From Bacillus sp. EB600 (GTDB lineage Bacteria > Bacillota > Bacilli > Bacillales > Cytobacillaceae), in the NCBI RefSeq assembly GCF_024494385.1, contig NZ_JAEVLT010000010.1, positions 96,708 through 160,707 on the forward strand: a stretch of 64,000 bases of DNA, written 5' to 3'. This document shows, in pieces, positions 46,091-55,419 of the stretch. The notes beneath the pieces were generated by a model. It made no database searches. It was given only the letters and a program-made list of their open reading frames with translations, and had not been told where the DNA came from. Every line of letters starts with the position of its first letter. Positions within the stretch are counted from its first letter, which is position 1. The position numbers and the translations under genes were made by a program.

Positions 46091-47170
46091 TTACATTTTC
46101 TTTTTTGCACGATAAACAAACGCAAGAATTTCGGCAACAGCCTTAAAAAACTCTTCCGGGATGATGTCACCAATTTCAGTCTGGCTATACAAAGCCCTTG
46201 CTAACGGGCGATTTTCCACCATCAGCACTTCATTTTCTTTTGCAATACTCTTTATTTTTTGGGCTGTAAAATCGACCCCTTTGGCGACCACGAAGGGAGC
46301 ATCCCGTTTTGATTCATCATACTTGATGGCGACTGCATAATGCGTCGGATTTGTGATTACCACATCGGCCTTTGGCACTTCCTGCATCATTCTTTGCATC
46401 GCCATTTCCCGCTGTCTTTGCTTAATCCGCGATTTGATGAGCGGGTCCCCTTCCATATTTTTATATTCATCCTTAATGTCCTGTTTTGACATGCGTATAC
46501 TTTTTTCAAAATCATATTTTTGATAGAGATAATCTAGGAGCGCCAAAAAAAGGAGCGCTCCCGAGGCATATAACCCCATCTGAACAGTTAAACTGCCTAA
46601 CGTAACCAGGGCTGTGCCGACTGATTTTTGTGAAAGGACCAGAATTTCCGGCATCCTCTTCCACAACACTGCAAATGTTACAATCCCAACAAAACTAATT
46701 TTCAGGAGCGATTTTATTAGCTCAACAATGGATCTCATTGAAAAGATTCTTTTAAAGCCGCTGATCGGGTTAATTTTTTCAAGTTTCGGCATAATCGCCT
46801 CACTTGTAAACATGAAGCCAACCTGAGCAATGTTTGCCACTACTCCTGCTGCTAATGCAACTAGTAAAATCGGTCCAAGATACAGGGCTAGTTCTTTCAA
46901 GATCGTTAAAAAAATAACACGAAGGTTTCCTGGTGTAGCTTCCATCAACATATATTCTTGGAACGAATTTTTAAACAAGGATAAGATTCCTGTTAATAAA
47001 TAATTTCCGGCCATCATCAAAAACAGAAAAACTGCAAGTAACACAACCGCAGTATTAATATCCTGACTCTTGGCAGTTTGACCCTTTTTTTTTGCATCCT
47101 GACGCTTTTTAGGTGTTGCTCTCTCTGATTTTTCACCGGCAAACAATTGCAAATCAAGCGACAAAAGCAT
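46091..47170 (-). CDS. flhB: Flagellar export switch protein FlhB
   Basis: Switches export from rod/hook to filament substrates. It is 359 aa: GEKSERATPKKRQDAKKKGQ at the N-terminus, four membrane helices, and the autocleavage motif NPTH in VVITNPTHYAVAIKYD of the cytoplasmic domain. It begins directly after the fliR stop. Confidence 0.96.
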   Translation of the reverse strand: MLLSLDLQLFAGEKSERATPKKRQDAKKKGQTAKSQDINTAVVLLAVFLFLMMAGNYLLTGILSLFKNSFQEYMLMEATPGNLRVIFLTILKELALYLGPILLVALAAGVVANIAQVGFMFTSEAIMPKLEKINPISGFKRIFSMRSIVELIKSLLKISFVGIVTFAVLWKRMPEILVLSQKSVGTALVTLGSLTVQMGLYASGALLFLALLDYLYQKYDFEKSIRMSKQDIKDEYKNMEGDPLIKSRIKQRQREMAMQRMMQEVPKADVVITNPTHYAVAIKYDESKRDAPFVVAKGVDFTAQKIKSIAKENEVLMVENRPLARALYSQTEIGDIIPEEFFKAVAEILAFVYRAKKKM

Positions 47171-47950
47171 TTAATTAGAACCTCCAAGCAGCTGCATCAT
47201 ATCGCGCATTGTCACTAGCATTGTTTCTGTCAAATGGGAGACAAGCGTCAGCATGACACCCATAACTGCCACAATGACAAGAAAACTGACAATGATCTTG
47301 ACCGGCATCCCAACCACAAATATGTTTAGCTGCGGAACCGTTCTGGCAACAATTCCGAGGGCGACATCTACAAGAAAAAGACTTCCTACGATAGGAGCGG
47401 ACATTTGGAATGCGACCATAAACATTGAGCTAAACGAGCGGACAAAATAGGCTACAACATTGCTGTTTCCAAGCGGCAGCCAAGGCTGAGTGATGGGAAT
47501 AAACCGATAGCTGTTGTAGATCCCATCAATTAATAAGTAATGTCCATTAAAAGTAAGTAAGAATAATAGTCCAAATGTATATAAATATTGACCCATTAAC
47601 GGGCTTTGTGCACCTGTCTGAGGATCGATTACATTCGCAATCGAAAATCCCATTTGAAAATCAATTAAGCCGCCAGCAATTTGGATGGCAGATAAAATCA
47701 TATAAGCGGTAAATCCAATCAGTAATCCAACTAATGCCTCTTTCATAATAAGTAAAAAATAGACTCCGTTTATTTCGAGCACCGGTGGCTGAATCGCATA
47801 AAAAATCAGCCATGATAGGAAAAATCCTAAGCCAACTTTAAGTGCGGACGGTATTGTTCTATAGGAAAACAATGGCATCATTACAAAAAACGACGTCACT
47901 CTTACTAGGATTAAAAGGAAAGCTGGAAACTTCGGCAGCAATTCATTCAT
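47171..47950 (-). CDS. fliR: Flagellar export apparatus protein FliR
   Basis: A 259-aa membrane protein with six hydrophobic segments. Conserved pieces include RTIPSALKVGLGF, the QIAGGLIDFQMGFSIANVIDP segment and QLNIFVVGMPVKI. It forms the export gate with FliP and FliQ. It starts 4 bp after fliQ. Confidence 0.95.
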   Translation of the reverse strand: MNELLPKFPAFLLILVRVTSFFVMMPLFSYRTIPSALKVGLGFFLSWLIFYAIQPPVLEINGVYFLLIMKEALVGLLIGFTAYMILSAIQIAGGLIDFQMGFSIANVIDPQTGAQSPLMGQYLYTFGLLFLLTFNGHYLLIDGIYNSYRFIPITQPWLPLGNSNVVAYFVRSFSSMFMVAFQMSAPIVGSLFLVDVALGIVARTVPQLNIFVVGMPVKIIVSFLVIVAVMGVMLTLVSHLTETMLVTMRDMMQLLGGSN

Positions 47951-47954
47951 TTCA

Positions 47955-48224
47955 TCAGCCTACAAATCTAGTTAAATTTGAAAATATTTCAGTTGCATAT
48001 GAAAGCATATGACTTAGCATCCACGGACCAAAAACGACAAGACCGATCAACACTGCAACAATTTTTGGCACAAAGGCAAGCGTCTGCTCCTGAATTTGTG
48101 TAGTAGCTTGAAAAATACTTATAATAAGTCCGACAACCAATGCCAGTAGAATTATCGGACCGCTGACCATTAAAACAGTATATATTCCTCTTTCTGCGAT
48201 CCTAATAATCATATCTGGATTCAA
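47955..48224 (-). CDS. fliQ: Flagellar export apparatus protein FliQ
   Basis: An 89-aa protein with two membrane hairpin helices. Family motif: LVVGLIISIFQATTQIQEQTLAFVPKI. TTG start at 48224, 6 bases after AGGTGA. It lies between fliP and fliR. Confidence 0.94.
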   Translation of the reverse strand: MNPDMIIRIAERGIYTVLMVSGPIILLALVVGLIISIFQATTQIQEQTLAFVPKIVAVLIGLVVFGPWMLSHMLSYATEIFSNLTRFVG

Positions 48225-48240
48225 TGAAACTCACCTCTGT

Positions 48241-48906
48241 TTAAAAGCTTTCCAGAAGCGATTTTACTACCAAATACCAGCCGTCTACCATGACAAATAA
48301 TAGAATTTTGAACGGCAGTGAAATCATCACTGGCGGCAGCATCATCATTCCCATTGACATTAAAACGCTCGCGACGACCATGTCGATGACAAGAAATGGG
48401 ATAAAAATCATAAAACCTATCTGAAAAGCAGTTTTCAATTCACTAATAGCATAAGCGGGAACGAGTGCTGTTAATGGGATATCTTGAATCGTTTTTGGCT
48501 TTTCCACCTTAGCGTAATCTAAAAATAGCTGGAGGTCCTTTTGTCTTGTATGAGCACTCATAAAATCTTTAAATGGACCTGCAGCTTTGTCATATGCCTG
48601 TTCAAGGGTAATCTTTTCATTAAACAGCGGCGTAAGAGCTTTTTGGTTAACTTCCTGAAAGGTTGGTGCCATAATAAAAAATGTTAAAAATAACGATAAT
48701 CCAACGATAACTTGGTTCGGTGGCATTTGCTGAGTAGCAAGCGCTGTTCTGACAAAAGAAAGCACAACGACAATTCTTGTAAAACAGGTCATTAAGATTA
48801 AGATGCTGGGAGCTAACGAAAGTACAGTTAACAGCAAAAGCAATTTGACAGATGTTGATACATTTTCAGGTGAATTACTGTTGAAAAACTCCATAAACTG
48901 ACTCAT
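48241..48906 (-). CDS. fliP: Flagellar export apparatus protein FliP
   Basis: It is 221 aa with four membrane helices. Conserved: LSLAPSILILMTCFTRIVVVLSFVRTALATQQMPPNQVI and PFLVIDMVVASVLMSMGMMMLPP. ATG overlaps the fliO stop by 4 bp. A cleavable signal peptide, seen in many FliP, is not clear here. Confidence 0.95.
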   Translation of the reverse strand: MSQFMEFFNSNSPENVSTSVKLLLLLTVLSLAPSILILMTCFTRIVVVLSFVRTALATQQMPPNQVIVGLSLFLTFFIMAPTFQEVNQKALTPLFNEKITLEQAYDKAAGPFKDFMSAHTRQKDLQLFLDYAKVEKPKTIQDIPLTALVPAYAISELKTAFQIGFMIFIPFLVIDMVVASVLMSMGMMMLPPVMISLPFKILLFVMVDGWYLVVKSLLESF

Positions 48907-49568
48907 TCTTTGTTTGACCCTTTCTGCTCCATCTCTTCAAATAGCTTTTTTCTTCCTTTTGAAAGCTCGTCCAGCTGTGCCTTAAAAAAGGATGTAAATT
49001 CTGCATTTTCCTTTTTAGGTGTTTGCCACTTCTTTGTTTTCTCAATTACCTTTGTGACAATATCGCTTGGTTGAACAAGCTGTTCCAGCTTATTGTTATA
49101 GTCTGAGAGAATCTGCTCACGTTCATTTGGATCGTCAATTTCCTCCAATAGCTGGACATTCTCTCCTACACCAATGATGAAAAGCCTGTTTGCTATTTTG
49201 ACAATTTGCACGGAACGATTTGCTCCAAGTACTGTTCCCCCTAGATTTTCAACAAGCTGGGTGGATTTAAAGTTCCTGCTTTTTTTATTAATAAACTTCA
49301 GCAGAAAGTAGAGAAGCGCCACTACAAAAATTGTGGCTAAAATCATTCGGACAAAATCCCAAATTGTGATTCCAACTTGACCTGCCGTGTCTTTTTGACT
49401 GACACTTTGTTTAGCTGCAGAATTATTTGAATCCTGACATTTTTCTGGATGCTGCAGGCAGTCTTTCACACTATTATTCAATTGCTCTGCAAAAGCAATC
49501 TGCTGTGTACTGATTAGTGCAAAAAAAACTATGAGTGCTGCCGTTAACCATTTTTGAATATTTACCAA
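48903..49568 (-). CDS. fliO: Flagellar biosynthesis protein FliO (FliZ)
   Basis: It is 221 aa with a signal peptide (about 1-27, cleavage probable after AFA) and one membrane helix, RMILATIFVVALLYFLLKF. A FliO-type cytoplasmic domain LGANRSVQIVKIANRLFIIGVGENVQLLEEI follows. TTG start with GAGGTG 7 bases upstream. It supports FliP complex assembly. The B. subtilis name is fliZ. Confidence 0.9.
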   Translation of the reverse strand: MVNIQKWLTAALIVFFALISTQQIAFAEQLNNSVKDCLQHPEKCQDSNNSAAKQSVSQKDTAGQVGITIWDFVRMILATIFVVALLYFLLKFINKKSRNFKSTQLVENLGGTVLGANRSVQIVKIANRLFIIGVGENVQLLEEIDDPNEREQILSDYNNKLEQLVQPSDIVTKVIEKTKKWQTPKKENAEFTSFFKAQLDELSKGRKKLFEEMEQKGSNKE

Positions 49569-49595
49569 GGCACTGCACCTCTAATTATAATTTCC

Positions 49596-49958
49596 TTATC
49601 CTAACGTTTTCGAAATAGCCTCAAGGACACGATCAGCTTGGAATGGCTTCACGATAAAGTCTTTTGCACCGGCTTGAATAGCATCAATAACCATTGCTTG
49701 CTGCCCCATTGCTGAACACATGATCACTTTAACATTTGGATTAACCTTTTTAATTTCTTTTAAGGCACTGATTCCGTCCATTTCTGGCATGGTTATATCC
49801 ATTGTGATCAGGTCAGGGACGGTTTCTTTATATTTTTCAATTGCTTGAATCCCATCAGCCGCTTCCCCTACCACTTGATAGCCGTTTTTTGTCAAAATGT
49901 CTTTAATCATCATTCTCATAAATGCTGCGTCATCCACAATTAAAATCCGATGTGCCAT
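49596..49958 (-). CDS. cheY: Chemotaxis response regulator CheY
   Basis: A 120-aa single-domain receiver. Acidic pair D9-D10 in ILIVDDAAFMR, phospho-acceptor D54 in ITMDITMPEMDG, Thr/Ser-equivalent in VIMCSAMGQQ and Lys104 in FIVKPFQ. It lies between fliY and fliO, inside the switch genes. In B. subtilis CheY-P promotes counter-clockwise rotation and is dephosphorylated by FliY and CheC. Confidence 0.96.
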   Translation of the reverse strand: MAHRILIVDDAAFMRMMIKDILTKNGYQVVGEAADGIQAIEKYKETVPDLITMDITMPEMDGISALKEIKKVNPNVKVIMCSAMGQQAMVIDAIQAGAKDFIVKPFQADRVLEAISKTLG

Positions 49959-49977
49959 AGCTCGATTGCCCCCATTT

Positions 49978-51234
49978 TTACCTTAATTTTTTAAGTCGAT
50001 CACTTTGACTAATTATATCTGTCACCCTAACACCAAAATTCTCATCGATTACGACTACTTCACCTTGAGCAACTAATCGATTGTTAACAAGAATGTCAAC
50101 AGGCTCCCCCGCCAGCTTGTCTAATTCAATAATTGAACCTGATGAAAGCTCTAAAATTTCTTTAACAGATCTTTTCGTACTCCCTAGCTCAACCGTTACC
50201 TGCAATGGAATATCCATGAGCATAGCTAAGTTTTTCGGTTCTGTACCTTGCTGAGATTGTGGTTCAAAATTTGAAAAGACTGCTGGTTGGATGTTTGGCT
50301 GTTCGCCTCCTGGAAAACTTGTACCCATGTGCTGGTACCCTTGCTGCTGTTTCTCGGTAGCAGGCTTTTCGAGCGTTGCTGCTTGTGCCTGACCAGGATA
50401 ACTTGATTGAGCAGTAGCTGCCTGCTGCTGATAACCGGTAACAGCTTGATTGGGTAATTGGCCTGAACTAGTTCCCAGCCCATTCTCGTAATAAGAAGGA
50501 ATTGTTAATGGCTGATCAGGTACCTTTGAAAGTGAATCATTCTGATTGCTTTTACCAGGGTTCATTAATTCTTCAACTAGCTTAATCGAAAAATCAAGCG
50601 GCAATAACTGCATAAGCGATGAATCGATTAAGCTGCCTACCTTTAACCGAAAAGAAACCTTTACAAGTAACTCATCATCAGGAATTTTTTCTGTTCCTTG
50701 ACCATGTGGGATATCAATTAAATCAATTGACGGTGGTGAAATATCAACCCGTTTATTAAAGACTGTTGACATTGATGTAGCTGCGGACCCCATCATTTGA
50801 TTCATTGCTTCCTGAACGGCACTTAACTGAATCTCATCCAACACCTCTGGAGGATTGGAGCCATCCCCACCTAACATTAAATCAACGATAATCGCTGCAT
50901 CACTCTGCTTTATAATTAATATATTGCCCCCGGTAAATCCTTGGGTGTAATTGACCTGAATTCCGATATAGGGAATTGGAAATTCATCGCTGATATTCGC
51001 TTTTTTGATTACAGTAACAGTAGGTGTTGTTATTTCCACCTTTTGGTTCAACAAAGTGGACAATGCTGTTGATGCACTGCCAAAAGAAATATTGCCAATT
51101 TCGCCTAACGCATCCTTTTCAATTGGGGACAAATAATTTTCTTCTTCTAGGTCAATTTGGTTAAGACTGTCATCATCTGTTCCTCGTAATAAGGCATCTA
51201 TTTCATCTTGAGAGAGCATTTCATCACTCATCAT
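49978..51234 (-). CDS. fliY: Flagellar switch phosphatase FliY (FliN-like)
   Basis: It is 418 aa. N-terminal EIDALL-type FliM-like peptide. CheC-like phosphatase domain with two E-x-x-N sites (KDALGEIGNISFGSAS and LSAVQEAMNQMMGSAAT). A Gln/Pro/Ala-rich linker runs from about 225 to 325, and a C-terminal SpoA domain from about 335 (PLQVTVELGSTKRSVKEIL). The linker is longer than I recall for B. subtilis FliY. It overlaps fliM by 11 bp. Confidence 0.94.
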   Translation of the reverse strand: MMSDEMLSQDEIDALLRGTDDDSLNQIDLEEENYLSPIEKDALGEIGNISFGSASTALSTLLNQKVEITTPTVTVIKKANISDEFPIPYIGIQVNYTQGFTGGNILIIKQSDAAIIVDLMLGGDGSNPPEVLDEIQLSAVQEAMNQMMGSAATSMSTVFNKRVDISPPSIDLIDIPHGQGTEKIPDDELLVKVSFRLKVGSLIDSSLMQLLPLDFSIKLVEELMNPGKSNQNDSLSKVPDQPLTIPSYYENGLGTSSGQLPNQAVTGYQQQAATAQSSYPGQAQAATLEKPATEKQQQGYQHMGTSFPGGEQPNIQPAVFSNFEPQSQQGTEPKNLAMLMDIPLQVTVELGSTKRSVKEILELSSGSIIELDKLAGEPVDILVNNRLVAQGEVVVIDENFGVRVTDIISQSDRLKKLR

Positions 51235-52222
51235 CTTCTTCTCCCTCCTGCAAAGTATCCAATACCTGGATGGCTAGTTTTTTGTTAACTTTTCCCGGTT
51301 GACCAATAAATTTAGGTATTCCGCTAACTTTTATGGTTAGTGGCTGGTTGATTAGTTGATTTAATTCGATCACATCCCCGATATCAAGCGTCAGAAATTC
51401 CTGAATTGAAATGTCAGAGGTTCCTAACTCAACCGTTATTGGCAGTTCCGCTTTTTGAATACTTTTTTCAATGACTGCTATTTCTTTTGGCTGTTTTTCC
51501 TTTTGTTCTGCTTGAATCCAATAATGGACTGAGAGCTTAGGCATAATTGGTTCCAGCACAATGTGTGGAATACAAATATTTATCATCCCGCTTGTCTCGC
51601 CAATGACCGTATTTAAGGAAATGACCACTACTGTTTCATTCGGCGAAACCATTTGCAAAAACTGCGGATTCACTTCAAAGGCTGTTAAGATTGGATCAAT
51701 TTCTTCCAAATCCAGCCATGCCTCACGTAAATTTTCAATTGCTCGCTCAAACGTATTTGACATGATCTTTGTTTCAATTTCCGTTAGGTTATGAATTTTG
51801 TTCACACTCATTCCCCTGCCGCCCAATAATCGATCTAACATGGTATAGGCGATATTAGGATTGACCTCCATTAAAATTCTTCCTTCTAACGGCGGTACCT
51901 CATATACATTTAGAATCGTCATATTGGGGATGGAACGAATAAATTCCTCATATGGAATTTGGTCGGCAGAAGCGACCGTAATTTGCACATATGTTCGTAG
52001 CTGTGCTGAGAAAAAAGTTGTTAACAGTCTTGCAAAATTTTCATGGATTCTTGTTAAACTTCTAATCTGGTCTTTTGAAAAACGAAGTGCTCTTTTAAAA
52101 TCGTAAACTCTTACTTTCTTCTCTGTATGTTCTTTTTTAAGCTCGTCTGCATCCATCTCTCCTGTTGAAAGGGCAGACAAGAGAGCATCTATTTCACTTT
52201 GCGACAATACTTCTCCAGCCAA
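51224..52222 (-). CDS. fliM: Flagellar motor switch protein FliM
   Basis: It is 332 aa. CheY-P-binding N-terminal peptide LSQSEIDALLSAL, middle domain with YDFKRALRFSKDQIRSLTRIHENFARLLTT and LLGGRGMS, C-terminal SpoA domain (PITVELGTSDISIQEFLTLDIGDVI). It overlaps fliY and lies 45 bp after fliL. Confidence 0.96.
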   Translation of the reverse strand: MAGEVLSQSEIDALLSALSTGEMDADELKKEHTEKKVRVYDFKRALRFSKDQIRSLTRIHENFARLLTTFFSAQLRTYVQITVASADQIPYEEFIRSIPNMTILNVYEVPPLEGRILMEVNPNIAYTMLDRLLGGRGMSVNKIHNLTEIETKIMSNTFERAIENLREAWLDLEEIDPILTAFEVNPQFLQMVSPNETVVVISLNTVIGETSGMINICIPHIVLEPIMPKLSVHYWIQAEQKEKQPKEIAVIEKSIQKAELPITVELGTSDISIQEFLTLDIGDVIELNQLINQPLTIKVSGIPKFIGQPGKVNKKLAIQVLDTLQEGEEDDE

Positions 52223-52267
52223 ACCTTCCCACCTCCATTTTTAATCAAACTTCATTTAATTAGGCTA

Positions 52268-52693
52268 TTACTGGAGGAGAGAATCGGTTATATACACTTG
52301 CACTACTTTTCCATCCTGCATAATTTGATTGATTTTATTTTTTAGTGTTTCTTCTAGCTTTACTTTCCCAGTTTTTCCTTGTATGTCCTCTTCTTTTGTA
52401 TCTGAAAGCTCCTCAATCATAATATTACGAACTTGAAACTCCCGTTTGGTCAGTTCATCTTTGGCCGCTTTACTATCTGTCTGAATTTTAAAGGATATTT
52501 TGATATAATTGCTTGTTGCTAGATTCGTAGTCAAGTCGGAAATATCAACAGAGGTTTTGACCACGTCATCAATGCTAGGCTCCTTACTCTCACTTCCGTT
52601 TTTTTGTAGAAAGTAATAAACGGCACCTGCACCAGCAAGAACGATGACGACAATCATGATCAACATCGTTCTTAATAGCTTTTTACTCATCAT
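52268..52693 (-). CDS. fliL: Flagellar basal body-associated protein FliL
   Basis: It is 141 aa with a single N-terminal membrane helix (about 7-28). A periplasmic-side FliL domain with YIKISFKIQTDSKAAKDEL and VRNIMIEELSDTKEEDIQG follows. It overlaps the end of swrD. Stator and motor support role by family. Confidence 0.92.
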   Translation of the reverse strand: MMSKKLLRTMLIMIVVIVLAGAGAVYYFLQKNGSESKEPSIDDVVKTSVDISDLTTNLATSNYIKISFKIQTDSKAAKDELTKREFQVRNIMIEELSDTKEEDIQGKTGKVKLEETLKNKINQIMQDGKVVQVYITDSLLQ

Positions 52694-52901
52694 CTTCCTC
52701 CCCTAACGGATGAGTTCCGATCAAGGTAATGGAATGGTAAAATTCCTTTACCATTCTTACTGCTTGCTCCTCCGTCTCCTTGATAACATATTTCCGGCCA
52801 TTTGTTAGCGTAATCGTGGTGTCTGGAAAAGACTCAATCGTTTCAATGTAAATGGCATTTAATATAAAAGGTTTCCCATTTAGTCGCGTTAGTTTAATCA
52901 C
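52683..52901 (-). CDS. swrD: SwrD (FlbD-family) protein
   Basis: A 72-aa FlbD-like protein, MIKLTRLNGKPFILNAIYIE then TTITLTNGRKYVIKE. In B. subtilis SwrD raises flagellar power for swarming. GTG start with a weak ribosome-binding site. The acidic tail GEEDDE overlaps the fliL start. Confidence 0.9.
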   Translation of the reverse strand: MIKLTRLNGKPFILNAIYIETIESFPDTTITLTNGRKYVIKETEEQAVRMVKEFYHSITLIGTHPLGEEDDE

Positions 52902-52953
52902 AAGTTTATTCCAGGGTCAATGGTCCAGCCCTTGCCCCTGTCTCCTTCCTGGA

Positions 52954-54501
52954 CTATCGTTTTAAGTTCACTAATTCCTGTAAAATCTCATCAGAAGTGG
53001 TTATTATCTTTGTATTGGCCTGAAAGCCGCGTTGCGCTGTAATCATATCAGTAAATTCCTCAGACAGGTCCACATTGGACATTTCAAGTGAACCGGCTGC
53101 AATCGTGCCCCGGCCACTTCCAGGTACATTGATGTCAGGGGTACCGGAGTTGATTGTTTCTTGGAACATGTTGCTGCCTGCCCTTGTCAATCCGGAGGCA
53201 TTACTAAATTTAGCTAAGGCAATCTGACCGAGGACTTTGATTAGCCCGTTTGAATACACGCCATTGATTTCACCTGTTGACCCAACGCTGAAGCTTTCAA
53301 GCTTCCCTTCTGCATTTCCGTCCGGAATTACCTGTGCTGTTGATGGATTTGTTACTTGCGTAAGCTTGGAAAAATCAAGATCTACTAATAACTTGCTCTC
53401 GTCTATAGCTGTTGTGGTGTCATTGACTTCGCCTGATGGAATGAAAATTCTCTCATTTGTTTTTTTAGCGTCCGTTGAGAGGATTTTTCCATTTGTATCA
53501 AAGTGTAAAGTATAATCTTCTGCAGTTGGTGCTGTTACTTTAATACTCCATGTACCAGTTGGTATAGCGGAGCTCGCGGCTGAAAAAAGCGATGGATCCG
53601 GTAATTGTATCTCTAAACCATCCTTGGTAAATTTATTGTTTATGATATTTGCTTTTAGGATTGGCCGAGGGCCTCCGCTGCCAGTATCAAACATAAATTG
53701 GGAATTTGGATCTACCTGCGTACCGTCGTAAGTGATCGTCCATGTTTGGTTCGATGCCCCAGTATATTTGTCAGGATTGGTTACTGAAACATCACCTGTA
53801 ATATTTGTACTCGGATCCCGCTTCGTTTCAACCTCTGATGGATTTGGCTGGTTATTAATAAATACACCCCATTCGCCCGAACCAAGCTTTTTAAAATAGA
53901 TTGTTGAAGCTTGCGGGTTGCCATTTTCATCAATTGTTTTTATTTGTTGAGAATAAACGGTTCCATCGTTTGCATTGGAAGCTAAATTACCTGAAAACTG
54001 AATATTCTTCGTCGTAATCGGAGGAAGGACCGCATTAACATTCACATTGATGTCCCCGTAATTATTCATTAAGCTTCCATTTGAATATTGGTAAGCCTGC
54101 ACCTTTAATCCGTCTGCATTTACCAATGTCCCATTATTATCTAAATAAAAGTTCCCAGCACGAGTGTAAAATTGCTGGTTCCCCTGCTTAACGATAAAAT
54201 AGCCATCGCCTGAAACAGCAAGATCAAGGGCACGTCCGGTAGTTTGTAAACTAGCCTGTGTATCAACGGTATCAATCGAAGCAACCGCTGATCCTAACCC
54301 AACCTGCATTGGATTGGTTCCGCCCCGGCCATTTTGCGCTGCACTTGCACCGGCAATCATTTGATTCATGGTGTCTTTAAATGTGACACGACCCTTTTTA
54401 AAACCGAAAGTATTGACGTTCGCAATATTATTTCCAATTACATCTAATTTAGTTTGGAAATTTTTCATTCCGCTAATACCTGAGTACATTGAACGAAGCA
54501 T
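52954..54501 (-). CDS. flgE: Flagellar hook protein FlgE
   Basis: It is 515 aa. N-terminal rod motif MLRSMYSGISGMKNFQTKLD and VIGNNIANVNTFGFKKGRVTF, FlgE core domains, and C-terminal LEMSNVDLSEEFTDMITAQRGFQANTKIITTSDEIL. It is about twice the length of the 264-aa B. subtilis hook protein. The extra length lies in the exposed middle region (residues about 150-400). It is preceded by flgD and a TIGR02530-type gene. Confidence 0.94.
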   Translation of the reverse strand: MLRSMYSGISGMKNFQTKLDVIGNNIANVNTFGFKKGRVTFKDTMNQMIAGASAAQNGRGGTNPMQVGLGSAVASIDTVDTQASLQTTGRALDLAVSGDGYFIVKQGNQQFYTRAGNFYLDNNGTLVNADGLKVQAYQYSNGSLMNNYGDINVNVNAVLPPITTKNIQFSGNLASNANDGTVYSQQIKTIDENGNPQASTIYFKKLGSGEWGVFINNQPNPSEVETKRDPSTNITGDVSVTNPDKYTGASNQTWTITYDGTQVDPNSQFMFDTGSGGPRPILKANIINNKFTKDGLEIQLPDPSLFSAASSAIPTGTWSIKVTAPTAEDYTLHFDTNGKILSTDAKKTNERIFIPSGEVNDTTTAIDESKLLVDLDFSKLTQVTNPSTAQVIPDGNAEGKLESFSVGSTGEINGVYSNGLIKVLGQIALAKFSNASGLTRAGSNMFQETINSGTPDINVPGSGRGTIAAGSLEMSNVDLSEEFTDMITAQRGFQANTKIITTSDEILQELVNLKR

Positions 54502-54579
54502 TCGATTTTCTCCCTTCTTTTTTAGCCGCTTCTGTCGGTCCGCAGCTAATGGCCTCCATTGAACAGTCCAGCCATTTGT

Positions 54580-54966
54580 TTATTCTAAAACAATCGTTCC
54601 ATTAATGTTTGTGAAAATTTGTGAAGCTGCTTCTTCCCTTCCTAATGCTGTAATGACAGTTTGATTTTTTGCACTGACAATTAATGCTGCCTCAGGCAAT
54701 AACACTAAAGAGTCCGTTATCCCCAGCCTTTTTGCTTCGGATACTTTTTCTTCAATTTTTGTCCAATTCTCACTCGTTATGTGAATATTTCTTTGCTTTA
54801 AGCGTTCTTGGGCATGCTTTGAGACCATTAATTTAGGTTTCGATTGAATCGCTGACTGCAATTGTGCTGAAAAAGATCCATTATTCGCTTGCTTTGCCTT
54901 CGGTTCTTTGTATGGATTATCTGGTACGAAAGCTGTTCCGATTAGACGAAATTGGGTATGATCCAT
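54580..54966 (-). CDS. Flagellar operon protein, TIGR02530 type
   Basis: A 128-aa protein found between flgD and flgE in many Firmicutes flagellar operons. It has a disordered start and a conserved core, SKHAQERLKQRNIHITSENWTKIEEKVSEAKRLGITDSLVLL. No membrane segment. Function is not established; a role at the hook is only suggested by position. Confidence 0.85.
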   Translation of the reverse strand: MDHTQFRLIGTAFVPDNPYKEPKAKQANNGSFSAQLQSAIQSKPKLMVSKHAQERLKQRNIHITSENWTKIEEKVSEAKRLGITDSLVLLPEAALIVSAKNQTVITALGREEAASQIFTNINGTIVLE

Positions 54967-54984
54967 TTCATCACTTCCACTTCA

Positions 54985-55410
54985 TTATTCGATTTTTGTT
55001 ATTTGCCCTGAGGTAATCGTTGTTCTTTGGGCGTCATCCAATTGAAAGCTTGTGCTTCCATCCTTAAATAACACAGATTTTACGACTGCTGTATTCTCGT
55101 TATTTTGGTCATCCGAGTACGTCACTGTTTTACCAATCATAGACGAAGCTTGCATAAATTGATTTTGCTCCACCGATTTAATAAATTTATCCATTGAACT
55201 GTTTAAATTTGTCATCTGCTCCAAGGATGAAAAAGTTGCCATTTGTGCAACAAAATCTTTATCCTGCATCGGATTAAGCGGATCCTGATTCTGCAGCTGG
55301 GTCATTAAAATTTTTAAAAAGTCATCTTTCCCCAGTGTACTATTACCTGTCTGTTTAGCTTGATTTTGATAGTTACTTAATAAATAAGTTGAGTCAACAG
55401 TATTTGTCAT
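54985..55410 (-). CDS. flgD: Flagellar hook assembly scaffold FlgD
   Basis: It is 141 aa of the short Firmicutes type, with the N-terminal signature LGKDDFLKILMTQLQNQDPLNPMQDKDFVAQMATFSSLEQM. ATG at 55410, 5 bases after AGGTGA. A GTG three codons earlier (55419) is inside that site. It caps the growing hook. Confidence 0.94.
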   Translation of the reverse strand: MTNTVDSTYLLSNYQNQAKQTGNSTLGKDDFLKILMTQLQNQDPLNPMQDKDFVAQMATFSSLEQMTNLNSSMDKFIKSVEQNQFMQASSMIGKTVTYSDDQNNENTAVVKSVLFKDGSTSFQLDDAQRTTITSGQITKIE

Positions 55411-55419
55411 TGATATCAC

